A DNA stretch of 64,000 nt from UBA10329 sp964500205 (GCA_964500205.1 CAZCNS010000007.1:124001-188000); one strand, 5' to 3'. Shown: positions 1 to 9,169, counted from the stretch's first letter. The notes: a model not told the origin generated them from the sequence alone. Numbers and translations: made by a program.

Positions 1-1
1 C

Positions 2-337
2 CCCGACCTCTGTTGCAGCATCAACAAGGTGGAGCCGCTGGACAGGCTCAAACCTGATTTCGAGGTATGGGTATCAGGGTTGATGGGCTACCAGAACATC
101 CAGCGCAAGGCGAGACGCGTGTTCGAGCAGAGCGGCAACCTGCTGAAGTTCCACCCGATCATTGACATGACGGAGGAGCAGATGAACACCTATTTCAAGG
201 ATCATGGCTTGCCACGCCACCCGATGCAGGCCATGGGCTACGACAGCATCGGCTGTGCGCAATGCACTGTGAAGGGCAAGGGCCGCAGCGGCCGCTGGGT
301 GGGCAAGAGCAAGAGCGAGTGCGGGCTGCATCTGTGA
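2..337 (+). CDS. cysH: APS/PAPS reductase, C-terminal part (5' end outside window)
   Basis: This is the last 111 codons of an assimilatory sulfate reduction enzyme that reduces adenylyl sulfate (or PAPS) to sulfite with thioredoxin. The visible part starts in frame with PDLCCSINKVEPL and contains a later CAQC pair. This CC...CxxC set ligates the [4Fe-4S] cluster of APS-type reductases. The catalytic tail SECGLH is intact just before the stop. The cysteine pairs favour APS over PAPS as substrate, although the family is often named CysH either way. The N-terminal part lies before the window, so its operon cannot be seen. It converges on the aconitase gene with a shared hairpin between them. Confidence 0.9.
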   Translation, partial: PDLCCSINKVEPLDRLKPDFEVWVSGLMGYQNIQRKARRVFEQSGNLLKFHPIIDMTEEQMNTYFKDHGLPRHPMQAMGYDSIGCAQCTVKGKGRSGRWVGKSKSECGLHL

Positions 338-355
338 TGCAGAGAGCTGTTAAAC

Positions 356-395
356 AAAGAGCCACTATCCGAAACGGGTCGGACAGCGGCTCTTT
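356..395. terminator. Bidirectional terminator between cysH and aconitase
   Basis: Two 17-nt arms (356-372 and 379-395) pair at 15 of 17 positions around a 6-nt loop. The outer part is AAAGAGCC/GGCTCTTT, so each strand ends in a short U tract. It sits between two converging genes. Confidence 0.8.
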
Positions 396-416
396 CTTGA
401 ACGGTTCAACCGGGCA

Positions 417-2690
417 TCAGCCCTGAGATTCCTGCAACTTGATAAGGTTGAGCGCGCTTCCGGCCTTGTACCAGCCGATCTGCTGCTCGTTGTAGGTGTG
501 GTTGGTGACGATGGAGTCCTTGCTGCCATCGGCATGAACGAACTCGAGCGTGAGGGGCTTGCCCGGTGCGAACTCCGTCAGGTCAAGGAAGTTGATGGTG
601 TCATCCTCCTGGATCTTGTCGTAGTCGGCCTCGTTGGCGAAGGTGAGGGCCAACATGCCTTGCTTCTTGAGGTTGGTCTCGTGGATACGGGCGAACGATT
701 TCACCAGCACGGCTTTCACTCCCAGGTGGCGCGGCTGCATGGCGGCATGCTCGCGGCTCGATCCCTCCCCGTAGTTGCTATCGCCTACCACGATGGTCGG
801 CACACCAGCGGCCTTGTAGGCACGCTGTACGGCAGGTACTTCCCCATAAGAGCCGTCCAACTGGTTCTTCACCTTATTGGTCTCTTGGTTGAATGCGTTG
901 ACTGCACCGATCAGGGTGTTGTTAGCAATGTTGTCGAGGTGACCACGGTAGCGCAGCCACGGGCCGGCCATCGAGATGTGGTCGGTGGTACACTTGCCGA
1001 AAGCCTTGATGAGGAGTTTGGCACCGGTGATGTTGTTGCCGTCCCAAGGCAGGAAAGCCTCCAGCAGTTGCAGACGCTCGCTGTCAGGGCTTACTTTCAC
1101 TTGGACGCTGCTGCCGTCCTCTGCAGGGGCGAGGTAGCCATTGTCCTCCACGTCAAAGCCCTTCGGTGGGAGTTCGTGACCTGTAGGCTCGGCCAATTTC
1201 ACTTTCTCTCCCTTGTCGTTCACCAGATAATCGGTGATGGGGTTGAAGTTGAGGTCGCCCGCCATGGCCAGCGCGGCCACCATTTCGGGTGAGGTCACGA
1301 AGGCATGGGTGTTCGGATTGCCGTCCGCACGCTTGCTGAAGTTGCGGTTGAACGAGTGAACGATGGTGTTCTTCTCGCCTTTGTCGGCACCAGCGCGGTC
1401 CCACTGGCCGATGCAAGGGCCGCAGGCGTTGGTGAAGATCTTTGCGCCCAGCTTGTTGAAGGTCTCAATGAAACCATCGCGCTCAATGGTGAAGCGCACC
1501 TGCTCCGAACCGGGGTTGATGCCGAATTCCGCCTTTGGTTTCAGCCCTTTCGCAAGCGCATCTTCAGCGATGCTGCAAGCCCGGCTGATGTCCTCATAGC
1601 TGGAGTTGGTGCACGAACCGATAAGTCCCCATTCCACCTTGGTGGGCCAGCCGTTGGCGGCACTTTTTTCCTTCATCTCGGCAACGGGTGTTGCGAGGTC
1701 GGGAGTAAATGGGCCGTTCACGTGTGGGCTGAGGGTGTCGAGGTCGATCTCGATCACCTGATCGAAATACTGTTCAGGGTTGGCGTACACTTCGTCATCG
1801 CCTGTCAGGTGCTCGCGGATGCCGTTGGCAAGGTCAGCGACCTCTGCACGTCCTGTAGCGCGGAGGTAGCGCTCCATGCTGTCGTCATAGCCGAAGGTGG
1901 AGGTGGTGGCCCCGATCTCGGCACCCATGTTGCAGATGGTGCCTTTTCCAGTGCAGCTCAGGTTTTTCGCGCCTTCACCGAAGTATTCCACGATGGCGCC
2001 AGTTCCGCCTTTCACGGTCAAGATACCTGCCACTTTGAGGATCACGTCCTTGGCCGATGTCCAGCCGTTCAGCCTGCCTGTGAGTTTTACACCGATGAGT
2101 TTCGGGAATTTCAGCTCCCACGCCATGCCGGCCATCACGTCAACGGCATCAGCACCGCCAACACCGATGGCCACCATTCCGAGACCGCCCGCATTCACGG
2201 TGTGGCTGTCCGTACCGATCATCATTCCACCGGGGAACGCATAGTTCTCCAACACCACTTGGTGGATGATGCCCGCACCCGGCTTCCAGAAACCGATGCC
2301 GTATTTATTGGATACGGATTCGAGGAAGTTGAACACCTCGTGGCTCTTGTTGAGCGCGTCCTGAAGGTCGGCAGTGGCACCGATACGGGCAGAGATGAGG
2401 TGATCGCAGTGCGCAGTCGATGGCACGGCCACCTTTTTCTTGCCTGCCTGCATGAACTGGAGCAGGGCCATCTGAGCAGTGGCGTCTTGCATCGCCACAC
2501 GGTCGGGTGCGAAATCGACATAACTCTTTCCACGGCCATACTCTTCGGTGGCATCCCCGTCCCACAAGTGGGCGTAAAGAATCTTCTCAGAGAGTGTGAG
2601 CGGACGGTTGCTCACCGCTTTGCGTGCGGCTGCGATTTTCGAGGGGTACGCAGCGTACACCTTCTTGATCATGTCGAGATCGAATACCAT
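417..2690 (-). CDS. acn: Aconitate hydratase (mitochondrial type)
   Basis: TCA-cycle enzyme that interconverts citrate and isocitrate through cis-aconitate, using a [4Fe-4S] cluster. At 757 aa it has the length of the mitochondrial-type aconitases common in Bacteroidota rather than of the longer AcnA/AcnB forms. Cluster ligands are visible as Cys360 in GSCTNSS and Cys423/Cys426 in ACGPCIGQW. The C-terminal swivel domain carries the YGEGSSREHAA substrate-binding motif. The ATG follows an A-rich leader with no Shine-Dalgarno sequence, and a promoter fitting the -33/-7 pattern lies about 45 nt upstream. It appears to be monocistronic. The opposite strand carries long open frames that are shadows of this gene. 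Confidence 0.96.
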   Translation of the reverse strand: MVFDLDMIKKVYAAYPSKIAAARKAVSNRPLTLSEKILYAHLWDGDATEEYGRGKSYVDFAPDRVAMQDATAQMALLQFMQAGKKKVAVPSTAHCDHLISARIGATADLQDALNKSHEVFNFLESVSNKYGIGFWKPGAGIIHQVVLENYAFPGGMMIGTDSHTVNAGGLGMVAIGVGGADAVDVMAGMAWELKFPKLIGVKLTGRLNGWTSAKDVILKVAGILTVKGGTGAIVEYFGEGAKNLSCTGKGTICNMGAEIGATTSTFGYDDSMERYLRATGRAEVADLANGIREHLTGDDEVYANPEQYFDQVIEIDLDTLSPHVNGPFTPDLATPVAEMKEKSAANGWPTKVEWGLIGSCTNSSYEDISRACSIAEDALAKGLKPKAEFGINPGSEQVRFTIERDGFIETFNKLGAKIFTNACGPCIGQWDRAGADKGEKNTIVHSFNRNFSKRADGNPNTHAFVTSPEMVAALAMAGDLNFNPITDYLVNDKGEKVKLAEPTGHELPPKGFDVEDNGYLAPAEDGSSVQVKVSPDSERLQLLEAFLPWDGNNITGAKLLIKAFGKCTTDHISMAGPWLRYRGHLDNIANNTLIGAVNAFNQETNKVKNQLDGSYGEVPAVQRAYKAAGVPTIVVGDSNYGEGSSREHAAMQPRHLGVKAVLVKSFARIHETNLKKQGMLALTFANEADYDKIQEDDTINFLDLTEFAPGKPLTLEFVHADGSKDSIVTNHTYNEQQIGWYKAGSALNLIKLQESQG

Positions 2691-2735
2691 TTTTTATCGT
2701 TTTTGAATTGGTTGAATAACCTTTTTAAGGCCGCG

Positions 2736-2766
2736 CGAAAGTAGGATTTTGGGCAAGGAATTGCAA
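2736..2766 (-). promoter_or_regulatory. Promoter of the aconitase gene
   Basis: On the minus strand TTG (2766-2764) and TACTTTCG (2743-2736) are separated by 20 nt, matching the Bacteroidota -33/-7 pattern. The -7 box is followed by CGCGGCC, a combination repeated upstream of three other minus-strand genes in the window. Confidence 0.6.
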
Positions 2767-2811
2767 GGACAGGGAGACATCCATTGCTGACATGTCCCAA
2801 CCTGAATGAGG

Positions 2812-3225
2812 CTACTCGCCTTCTTCTACCTGTGGACTTTCACTTAGGTAGAAATAAGTTACCTCGCCAACCACTTTCGTTCGGAGTTCGAACTCGAACT
2901 CACCTCTGTTGATATTATGTCTTTCAGCACCACACCGACTCCACTTGTGACTGGTCAATCTACCACTTGCTATTTGACCCGCCAGATAAGGGTACAGATA
3001 ACCGCTATCAGTGGTGAGGTATGGCAGATTGACGAATCCGGTGCTTCCATCTTTTGGGACATTTCCCACAAAAACTGTCTCGATAGACAGGCTGTCCACT
3101 TGGTGCCCAGTACGATTGAGAATGTTCACCCGAACTCCCTGTCCTATAACCTCTTCAGTACCGAATGACAGGCAGACTGCGGCTACTAACACTAAAAGAG
3201 GTGAATACGATGGCAAATGACTCAT
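2812..3225 (-). CDS. Secreted protein of unknown function
   Basis: I do not recognise this 137-aa protein. The N-terminus has a hydrophobic stretch (about residues 9-22) that looks like a signal peptide, so the product is probably periplasmic or surface-exposed. The rest is polar with predicted beta-type segments and ends in an acidic tail, ESPQVEEGE. There is only one cysteine in the mature part. It begins 22 nt downstream of the DUF433 gene on the same strand, so the two may be cotranscribed. It does not look like the PIN-like toxin usually paired with DUF433 because it is secreted. Confidence 0.6.
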   Translation of the reverse strand: MSHLPSYSPLLVLVAAVCLSFGTEEVIGQGVRVNILNRTGHQVDSLSIETVFVGNVPKDGSTGFVNLPYLTTDSGYLYPYLAGQIASGRLTSHKWSRCGAERHNINRGEFEFELRTKVVGEVTYFYLSESPQVEEGE

Positions 3226-3247
3226 AGCACTTTGATTGAAAACCCTT

Positions 3248-3484
3248 TCAAGCCACTTTTATCACCCTTTCATGTCTGAGTGAGTCAGCAGCATATAGGA
3301 GACAGGCCTGAATGTCATCCTTCTCAAGTTCATGGAAATTCCGAAGCAGTTCTTCTTGGGTGATGCCTGCAGCCAATGAACGGAGAATCTGTTCCACGGA
3401 AATTCTCAACCCACGGACAATCGGCTTTCCAGCGAGAATTTTCGGGTCGGCACCGATTCTGTTCAGCAAAGACTGCATGACCAT
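3248..3484 (-). CDS. DUF433 family protein (antitoxin-like)
   Basis: A 78-aa protein of the DUF433 family. These small proteins have a winged or homeodomain-like fold and often act as antitoxin partners of DUF5615 PIN-like toxins. The family hallmark is visible as DPKILAGKPIVRGLRISVEQIL followed by a helical segment with GITQEELLRNF. The ATG at 3484 is preceded by an AAAAGG stretch, although Met3 is an alternative start. No DUF5615 gene lies on either side: the downstream gene encodes a secreted protein and the upstream one a lipid methyltransferase. It is therefore an orphan, and its role is unknown. Confidence 0.75.
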   Translation of the reverse strand: MVMQSLLNRIGADPKILAGKPIVRGLRISVEQILRSLAAGITQEELLRNFHELEKDDIQACLLYAADSLRHERVIKVA

Positions 3485-3528
3485 TTACCTTTTGATTCTG
3501 TTCCAAAGGTAACGATTGCGCAAACGAA

Positions 3529-3559
3529 AAAAGGCCGACCCCTTTCGGAATCGGCCTTT
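3529..3559 (-). terminator. Terminator of the CFA-type methyltransferase gene
   Basis: AAAGGCCGA (3530-3538) pairs perfectly with TCGGCCTTT (3551-3559) around a 12-nt loop. On the minus strand the stem is followed by a T run. It lies 20 nt past the stop of the upstream gene. Confidence 0.85.
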
Positions 3560-3579
3560 CTAAATGATATTGGAACAAA

Positions 3580-4779
3580 TCAGACCAGCTCTGCCATCGT
3601 CTTCTCTGAGCTCACAGAACCTGTTTTGCCAAACTCGGTGCTCTCGCCAAGAACCGTCTTGCCGATGAAGCGTGGACGGTCGAACTTGTTGATGTTCTTA
3701 TGGCAGGTGATCTGGTAAGCAGTAGAGCTGCCTTGACGGGCGATTTCCACACTCCATCCGAGGAAGATCTGGTACTGACGGAAGATGTACTCACCGTATT
3801 TGGCAAGCACTTTTTCCTTGTTGCTCATCCAGTTGTGATACCAGTAGTCGATGGTCTTGCTGTAGTGGATGCCGATGTTCTCCAAGCTGTGTACCTCGAA
3901 ACCGGCCTTCTCGATCTGCACCAGGTCCCAACTCACGGGCATGGATGCATCGGCACCTGAGAAGATGTACTCATTCATGAACAGACCCCACACGATGTCC
4001 TCCTGATTCGGACCGTAAAGCACGCTGTCGCGTTCGCGCAGACAGGCAATTTGGATGTAGAAGATGCCATCATCTTCCAGCATGTCGTAGCACTGCTTCA
4101 TAAACTTACGGAAGTTCTTCACGCCCACGTGCTCGGCCATTTCGAGGCAGGTGATCTTGTTGTATTTCTTCTTGGGAATATCGCGGTAGTCCATACGCAG
4201 GATACGCGCCTTGTCCTCCACACCGTTTTCCTTGATGAGCGTGTTGGCCCACTTGGCACCCGCCTCAGCGATGGTAACACCCGTGGCGTCCACGCCATAA
4301 TGCTTCGCCATGTGCGTTACGAGGGTTCCCCAGCCGCAGCCGATATCGAGCAGGGTCTCACCTTCCTTGAGCTGCATCTTGTGGGCAATGAGGTCCATCT
4401 TGTTGTCCTGTGCTTGCTCCAGCGTCTCGTTCTCATCGCGGAAGTAGCATGATGTGTAGATCATGCGGGGGCCGAGGAACCAGTTGAACAGGTCGTTCTT
4501 GTCATCGTAGTGGCTGCGGATGATGCGCTCGTCCTGTGCCTGAGAGTGAATGAGCACCTCAGGAATGAAACGCGTGAGGAAGAACTTGTAGTGGTGACCC
4601 GTGAAATCCCAGGTGAAGATGTCGCTCTTGTGCTTCATCACATCCTTGAAATCACGTTTGAGGTCGATGCGCTGGTGCATGTAGTCCTCGATGAAATGAC
4701 CCACGGCCACTTTGTCCTTTGCGTAGCGGGACTTCAGCTTGGAGTCCTTTACCTCTACGAAATCAGAGATTCTGTTCAT
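3580..4779 (-). CDS. Cyclopropane-fatty-acyl-phospholipid synthase family methyltransferase
   Basis: A SAM-dependent methyltransferase of the CFA synthase family, which typically transfers a methylene group to a double bond of a membrane phospholipid acyl chain. The SAM-binding motif LDIGCGWGT is at residues 143-151, and the family-typical CLEMAEHVG segment follows. At 399 aa it is close to the usual CFA length. The exact product (cyclopropane, methyl-branched or other modified lipid) cannot be read from the sequence. The ATG has an AT-rich leader containing AATTCCCCCAATT and a -7-like box at 4834-4827. It is transcribed alone and has its own terminator. Confidence 0.88.
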   Translation of the reverse strand: MNRISDFVEVKDSKLKSRYAKDKVAVGHFIEDYMHQRIDLKRDFKDVMKHKSDIFTWDFTGHHYKFFLTRFIPEVLIHSQAQDERIIRSHYDDKNDLFNWFLGPRMIYTSCYFRDENETLEQAQDNKMDLIAHKMQLKEGETLLDIGCGWGTLVTHMAKHYGVDATGVTIAEAGAKWANTLIKENGVEDKARILRMDYRDIPKKKYNKITCLEMAEHVGVKNFRKFMKQCYDMLEDDGIFYIQIACLRERDSVLYGPNQEDIVWGLFMNEYIFSGADASMPVSWDLVQIEKAGFEVHSLENIGIHYSKTIDYWYHNWMSNKEKVLAKYGEYIFRQYQIFLGWSVEIARQGSSTAYQITCHKNINKFDRPRFIGKTVLGESTEFGKTGSVSSEKTMAELV

Positions 4780-4826
4780 TTTTTAATTGGGGGAATTGGT
4801 TTGTAAGCAACCCATTTTTGGGCCGC

Positions 4827-4834
4827 GCAAGGTA
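4827..4834 (-). promoter_or_regulatory. -7 element of the CFA-type gene
   Basis: TACCTTGC on the minus strand, followed by GCGGCCC, resembles the boxes before the aconitase, YceI and nucleotidyltransferase genes. No convincing -33 TTG was found at the expected distance. Confidence 0.45.
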
Positions 4835-4882
4835 GATAAATCGTGTTTGCTCCGGTGGTGCAGGTGAAACGTGGGTTTAAGC

Positions 4883-7072
4883 TCACTTTTTGACCACCCG
4901 GAAGGCGGTGGAGGAGCCGTCTTGCGAGATGAGCCGCAACACATACATCCCGGATGGAAGCTCTGAAATGTCTATGGAATCCGCACGCTGGCCTTGTGTG
5001 AAAGCGACCTCTCTGCCTAAGGCATCGAGCATCAGCAGATGCGCATCAAAGGTTGATAGACCTTCAATCACCAACAGCCCATCTGTTGGGTTAGGGTGAA
5101 TGCCTGTTACATTGGCCACGCTTTCCCCGATAGAGGTGCAGATATCCACCGTCATCCAAATGTTGGCCGAGTAGGGGCATTCCTCATATTCTGCATAAGT
5201 GTAAACCACTTCATGGGTTCCTACGCCAGCAAGTGCAGGCGAGAAGGTGTTGCCAGAAACACCTGGACCCGAAAACGCCCCTCCTGCTGGAGAGCCGCTC
5301 AGGTCGGTTATCGGAGCATCGGTGGTGCAGAATTCTGTTATTGGTGAGGAAACCTCAACTAACGGTGCCTCGGCCACAGTGACCGTTACCTGTGCCATTG
5401 CGCAGCATGAACCTGCGCAGACCTCAACACTGAAGGTGGTGGTCTCGTTAGGCGATACTGATACCGATTGTTCGAATGACGCACCGTTCTCCCAGTCGAA
5501 GCTAGTGCCACCGGATGCTACAAGTGTGGTCGATTCGCCTTTGCAGATCACCACGTCATCACCTGCGCTGGCCTCGATGCTGCCTTCCTGAATGGAAACG
5601 GTGAGCGTTGCCTCACACGCGGCTGCATCAATTGCTGTCACCGTATAGTCACCGCCCGCAAGCCCTGTGGCGGTTGCGCCTGTTTGCGGAGGGTTCGTGT
5701 TCCAAGTGTAGTTCACGTTGCCCGTTGAACCCGTTACTGATACGGTGGCTGATCCCGTAGCACCGCCACAGTCGTTGACCACGTTGGTTGCCGAGAGGCT
5801 CATCTCACATTCGGATGCACCGCTGCATGCGGGCAGCCCGGAAGTGCCGGTCAACGTGACAATGCCGCCCTGTCCGTCCGATACGCGGATGGGCCATGTA
5901 CCGGGAGGCGTGGCGGTGGCAGTTGAGGCGAATGCCGTCCAGACCTCCACCGTAGGTATTGTGCCGAAGCAGAACTGGCAGATACCGAACTGGCAACTGC
6001 TGCAATCTTCCTCTATGCTCTGGCTCTCCCATGTGTAGTTGCCCGACCCACCGCTGACGGTGAGCTGGCCGCTGCTCTCTACGCAAACGTTCAGTTCCGC
6101 GCAGGCGTTCACAATGATGGTGGTGCTGGCCACGTAACCGCATGATAGCGTGTAGGTGATGGTATGATTTCCTACTCCTGCGGCAGAAGGTGTGAACACA
6201 CCGGTGGACGCATTGACCCCCGGCCCGGCCCAAGTGCCAGTGAGCGCAGGCGAACAGTCTGTGCCGATAGGAGCCTGCGCCTGCAAGGTGACCGGGGCAT
6301 CGCTCAGGCATTTGGGAGCGACATCGGTAAGCTGTGTGTAGCAGCATTCGTTTGTGGCCACAATGCTGACATCATCTATGTAGTAGTAAGCGTAAAGATT
6401 GGGAGAGGACGGCCCTGTATTCTGGATGGTCGTGTTAGCATTGTTGAAAAAGTTGCCGATCACGAAATACCGTTCACCGCCAGTGGCTACATAGTTCCAC
6501 TGCAGCCGCACCCAGTTGAGTGTGTCGGTGATGGGCGAGCAGGTATAGTTGAGCTGAGGGGTGACGGGGATGAGCGCCCCTTGTGTACACGCATCGCGCA
6601 GGTACTCGTTGTTGGAGAAATAAACTCCCATGTTGTTGGTCGCGTAGGGCACTTTGTCCCCTTTGCTAACGAACATGGACACACAGTACTGCTGTCCGGC
6701 AACGAGCGGTGACGCTGTCCTGCCCTGAATGTACTCGCGGTAGTTGCTTCCAAGGCTGTAGGTGATGATGCCCACATAGCGGTCGCCCGTTTGTGGTTGC
6801 TGCCAACCCAGTTCATTGTTCGGCATTCCTGTCACAGATATGCCGAACACCGTGTTGCACGGGGCAAAGAGGTCGGGTGAAGAGCAACTGTCGCCCGGGA
6901 CGTTGGAGTTGGCATTGTTCCAAGTGTCATTGAGATCGGAGCGGAAACCTTCGCCACCGAAGTTGCCGCAATTGCTCGCAGTCTGCTCGAAGCTGGGGTT
7001 GACGACAAGATTCTGCGCCTGAATGGCCGTGCCGAACAGGAGCATAAAGGCGGAGAGGTAGATGTTTTTCAT
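4883..7072 (-). CDS. Secreted multidomain protein with T9SS type A sorting signal
   Basis: A 729-aa exported protein. It starts with a signal peptide ending in IQAQ and then has a roughly 230-aa domain beginning NLVVNPSFEQ, seen in many T9SS-exported proteins. An Ig-like GPGVNASTG segment, a Cys-rich segment (DCSSCQFGICQFC), a SprB-type repeat, an Ig-like AGDDVVICKGEST module and a second GPGVSGNTF segment follow. The last 80 residues match a type A C-terminal sorting domain: HPNPTDG, LDALGREV, ELPSGMYVLRL and the basic tail VVKK. The product is expected to cross the outer membrane by T9SS and be anchored or released. The next upstream gene is a paralogue with a different C-terminus, and the two are probably cotranscribed. 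Ligand and role are unknown. Confidence 0.88.
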   Translation of the reverse strand: MKNIYLSAFMLLFGTAIQAQNLVVNPSFEQTASNCGNFGGEGFRSDLNDTWNNANSNVPGDSCSSPDLFAPCNTVFGISVTGMPNNELGWQQPQTGDRYVGIITYSLGSNYREYIQGRTASPLVAGQQYCVSMFVSKGDKVPYATNNMGVYFSNNEYLRDACTQGALIPVTPQLNYTCSPITDTLNWVRLQWNYVATGGERYFVIGNFFNNANTTIQNTGPSSPNLYAYYYIDDVSIVATNECCYTQLTDVAPKCLSDAPVTLQAQAPIGTDCSPALTGTWAGPGVNASTGVFTPSAAGVGNHTITYTLSCGYVASTTIIVNACAELNVCVESSGQLTVSGGSGNYTWESQSIEEDCSSCQFGICQFCFGTIPTVEVWTAFASTATATPPGTWPIRVSDGQGGIVTLTGTSGLPACSGASECEMSLSATNVVNDCGGATGSATVSVTGSTGNVNYTWNTNPPQTGATATGLAGGDYTVTAIDAAACEATLTVSIQEGSIEASAGDDVVICKGESTTLVASGGTSFDWENGASFEQSVSVSPNETTTFSVEVCAGSCCAMAQVTVTVAEAPLVEVSSPITEFCTTDAPITDLSGSPAGGAFSGPGVSGNTFSPALAGVGTHEVVYTYAEYEECPYSANIWMTVDICTSIGESVANVTGIHPNPTDGLLVIEGLSTFDAHLLMLDALGREVAFTQGQRADSIDISELPSGMYVLRLISQDGSSTAFRVVKK

Positions 7073-7135
7073 GTGAGATCGGGTTTCTACGGGGTTGAAA
7101 TTATGTTGATCAGCGATAGCTGCGAATTTCCCTGC

Positions 7136-9169
7136 TCACTTCACGATGTGGAAGAAGCCTTGATGGATCTTGTCGCTGTCGGGCAGTTGAAGCAGCCAGT
7201 AGTACACGCCCTGTGTGCCTCCGTTCCCATCCCACGGATTATTGTGATAGTCGGTTGCTTCAAAGCGCTTGCTGCCCCAACGGTCGAAGATGGTGACCTT
7301 ATTGCCAGGATAGTATTCCAAACAAGGCAGGTGGAACGCACTGTTCTGATGAACCATCTCACACGCTGCCAGATTGCCGTCATGCTGAGTACCCGGGCTG
7401 ATGACGTTGGGGAATAGTCCAAGACAGATCCTTTCATCCACCATCACAAGCACGGCCGTGGAGTCGGTGCAGTTACCCTCACCTGTGACCCAGACCCAGT
7501 AGGATGTGGTCATTTCAGGGGCCACGCTGACACTTGCTGTGGAGTCACCGGTCTCCCAGAGGTAAGAGATTCCACCAGTGGCTGTGAGCGTAATGGAGTC
7601 ACCGAAACATATTACCGTGTCATTTCCGGCAAAAGGAATCACTTCTAGGTAGGATGCGATGGTGACCGTATCTGTGGCCGTGCATCCGAAGAAATCAACA
7701 GCTGTCACAACGAACGTACCCTCGTTTAGCCCAGTAGCAACAGCACCTTCTTGCGCAGGGTCTGTACTCCAAGTGTAGCTTACTGATCCAATTTGTCCTG
7801 TGGCAAGGGCGATGGCCTGACCTGTAGTGTTCTGCCCTTGGCAGATGTTGGAGGTCTCCACTACCGATACGCTGAGCTGACAAATTTCGGAACAGCTTAC
7901 TATCTGTTCGGGGCCGCTTATGATGGTTTCACTACCATTTGCCCCAATGACCCTGATAGGCCATTCCGTAGGCATCGGTATGGTTCCTCCCGAAGCAAAT
8001 GTTTCCCACACGGTGACCGATACTCCTGCACAAAGCGGGCTGCAGAACCCGAATGGACAGCCGCTGCAGTCTTGAAAAGTATTCTGCTGCTGCCACGAGT
8101 AGGGACCCGGTCCTCCACCTACCGCGAGTTCACCATTTTCAGTCTCACAGACAATGAGCGGCTGACAGTCATTGACAGTGATGTTCACGGTGTCGGTGTA
8201 GCCACAGGAAAGGGTGAGTATGATCTGATGAATACCGGTTCCTGCCGAGGCTGGGTCAAAGACCCCATTGGCTGCGTCAGTGATACCGGGGCCTGACCAC
8301 GAGTACGTGACATCGTTGATGCAGTCGGAAATCAATGGTTGCAAGATGTTGAGCGTATCAGCAGCATCACCTACGCAGAAAGAATCCACCTGCGCTACTT
8401 CCGCAAAGCAGCAAGACTCGGCAGGCACTATACTGACGTCATCTATGTAGTAGTAGGCATAAGGATTGAGCAATGAACCGTCACCAGTATTTACAATGGT
8501 GGTGTTGGCGTTGTTGAAGAAATTCCCGATCACGAAATACTGTTCGCCACCCGTTGCCGTATAGTTCCACTGTAACTTCACCCAGTTGGTGGTGTCTGCG
8601 ATCGGTTCACAGTCATAGTTCAATTGCGGTGTTTCAGCGATCAGTGAGTTTTGACTCCCTGGACACGCGTTTCGCAGGTATTGATCGGAGGAGAAAAACA
8701 CCCCCATGTTATTGGTGGCAAAGGGTACGTTGTCGCCCTTGCTTACGAAAAACGAAACGCAGTAATCCTGACCTGCGACCAACGGCTCTGATGTTCTGCC
8801 TTGAACATACTCTCTGTAATTGCTCAACGGTTCGTGTGTGATGATGCCTACATACCGCTGACCTGTTCGGGCCTGCTGCCACCCCAGTTCATTGTCAGGC
8901 ATTCCTGTGACAGAGAATCCAAAGACAACATTGCAAGGTGCAAAGAGGTCGGGGGAAGAACAACTATCACCGGCTACATTGGAGTTGGCATTATCCCAGG
9001 TTCCTGCAAGGTCGGCTCGGAAGCTTTCACCTCCGAAATTGGCACAGTCTGAGATGGTCTGCTCATAACTGGGGTTGACAACAAGGTTTTGGGCAAGGAC
9101 GACCTCCACCGAGCAGACCGCCACTAACAATTGAATAACTGAAACTGACCTTCCCAGAAACGATTTCAT
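7136..9169 (-). CDS. Secreted multidomain protein with T9SS type B (gliding motility-associated) C-terminus
   Basis: Paralogue of the gene just downstream, with the same module order: signal peptide ending in VVLAQ, NLVVNPSYEQ domain, Ig-like GPGITDAANG segment, Cys-rich DCSGCPFGFC segment, SprB-type repeat and an AGNDTVICFGDS module. The C-terminus is instead a type B sorting domain: LFPNVISPG, NKVTIFDRWG, PWDGNGG, GVYYWLLQL and HQGFFHIVK. Type B signals are common on long adhesin-like T9SS cargo. I place the start at the ATG at 9169 (677 aa) because the frame's earlier Met adds 14 polar residues before the signal peptide. It ends 63 nt before its paralogue. Confidence 0.87.
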   Translation of the reverse strand: MKSFLGRSVSVIQLLVAVCSVEVVLAQNLVVNPSYEQTISDCANFGGESFRADLAGTWDNANSNVAGDSCSSPDLFAPCNVVFGFSVTGMPDNELGWQQARTGQRYVGIITHEPLSNYREYVQGRTSEPLVAGQDYCVSFFVSKGDNVPFATNNMGVFFSSDQYLRNACPGSQNSLIAETPQLNYDCEPIADTTNWVKLQWNYTATGGEQYFVIGNFFNNANTTIVNTGDGSLLNPYAYYYIDDVSIVPAESCCFAEVAQVDSFCVGDAADTLNILQPLISDCINDVTYSWSGPGITDAANGVFDPASAGTGIHQIILTLSCGYTDTVNITVNDCQPLIVCETENGELAVGGGPGPYSWQQQNTFQDCSGCPFGFCSPLCAGVSVTVWETFASGGTIPMPTEWPIRVIGANGSETIISGPEQIVSCSEICQLSVSVVETSNICQGQNTTGQAIALATGQIGSVSYTWSTDPAQEGAVATGLNEGTFVVTAVDFFGCTATDTVTIASYLEVIPFAGNDTVICFGDSITLTATGGISYLWETGDSTASVSVAPEMTTSYWVWVTGEGNCTDSTAVLVMVDERICLGLFPNVISPGTQHDGNLAACEMVHQNSAFHLPCLEYYPGNKVTIFDRWGSKRFEATDYHNNPWDGNGGTQGVYYWLLQLPDSDKIHQGFFHIVK

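Noticed and set aside
1305..2744. 479-codon open frame on the plus strand opposite aconitase
   Set aside because: It is the antisense shadow of a clear aconitase with intact motifs. The translation is rich in His/Val/Gly runs with no family resemblance.
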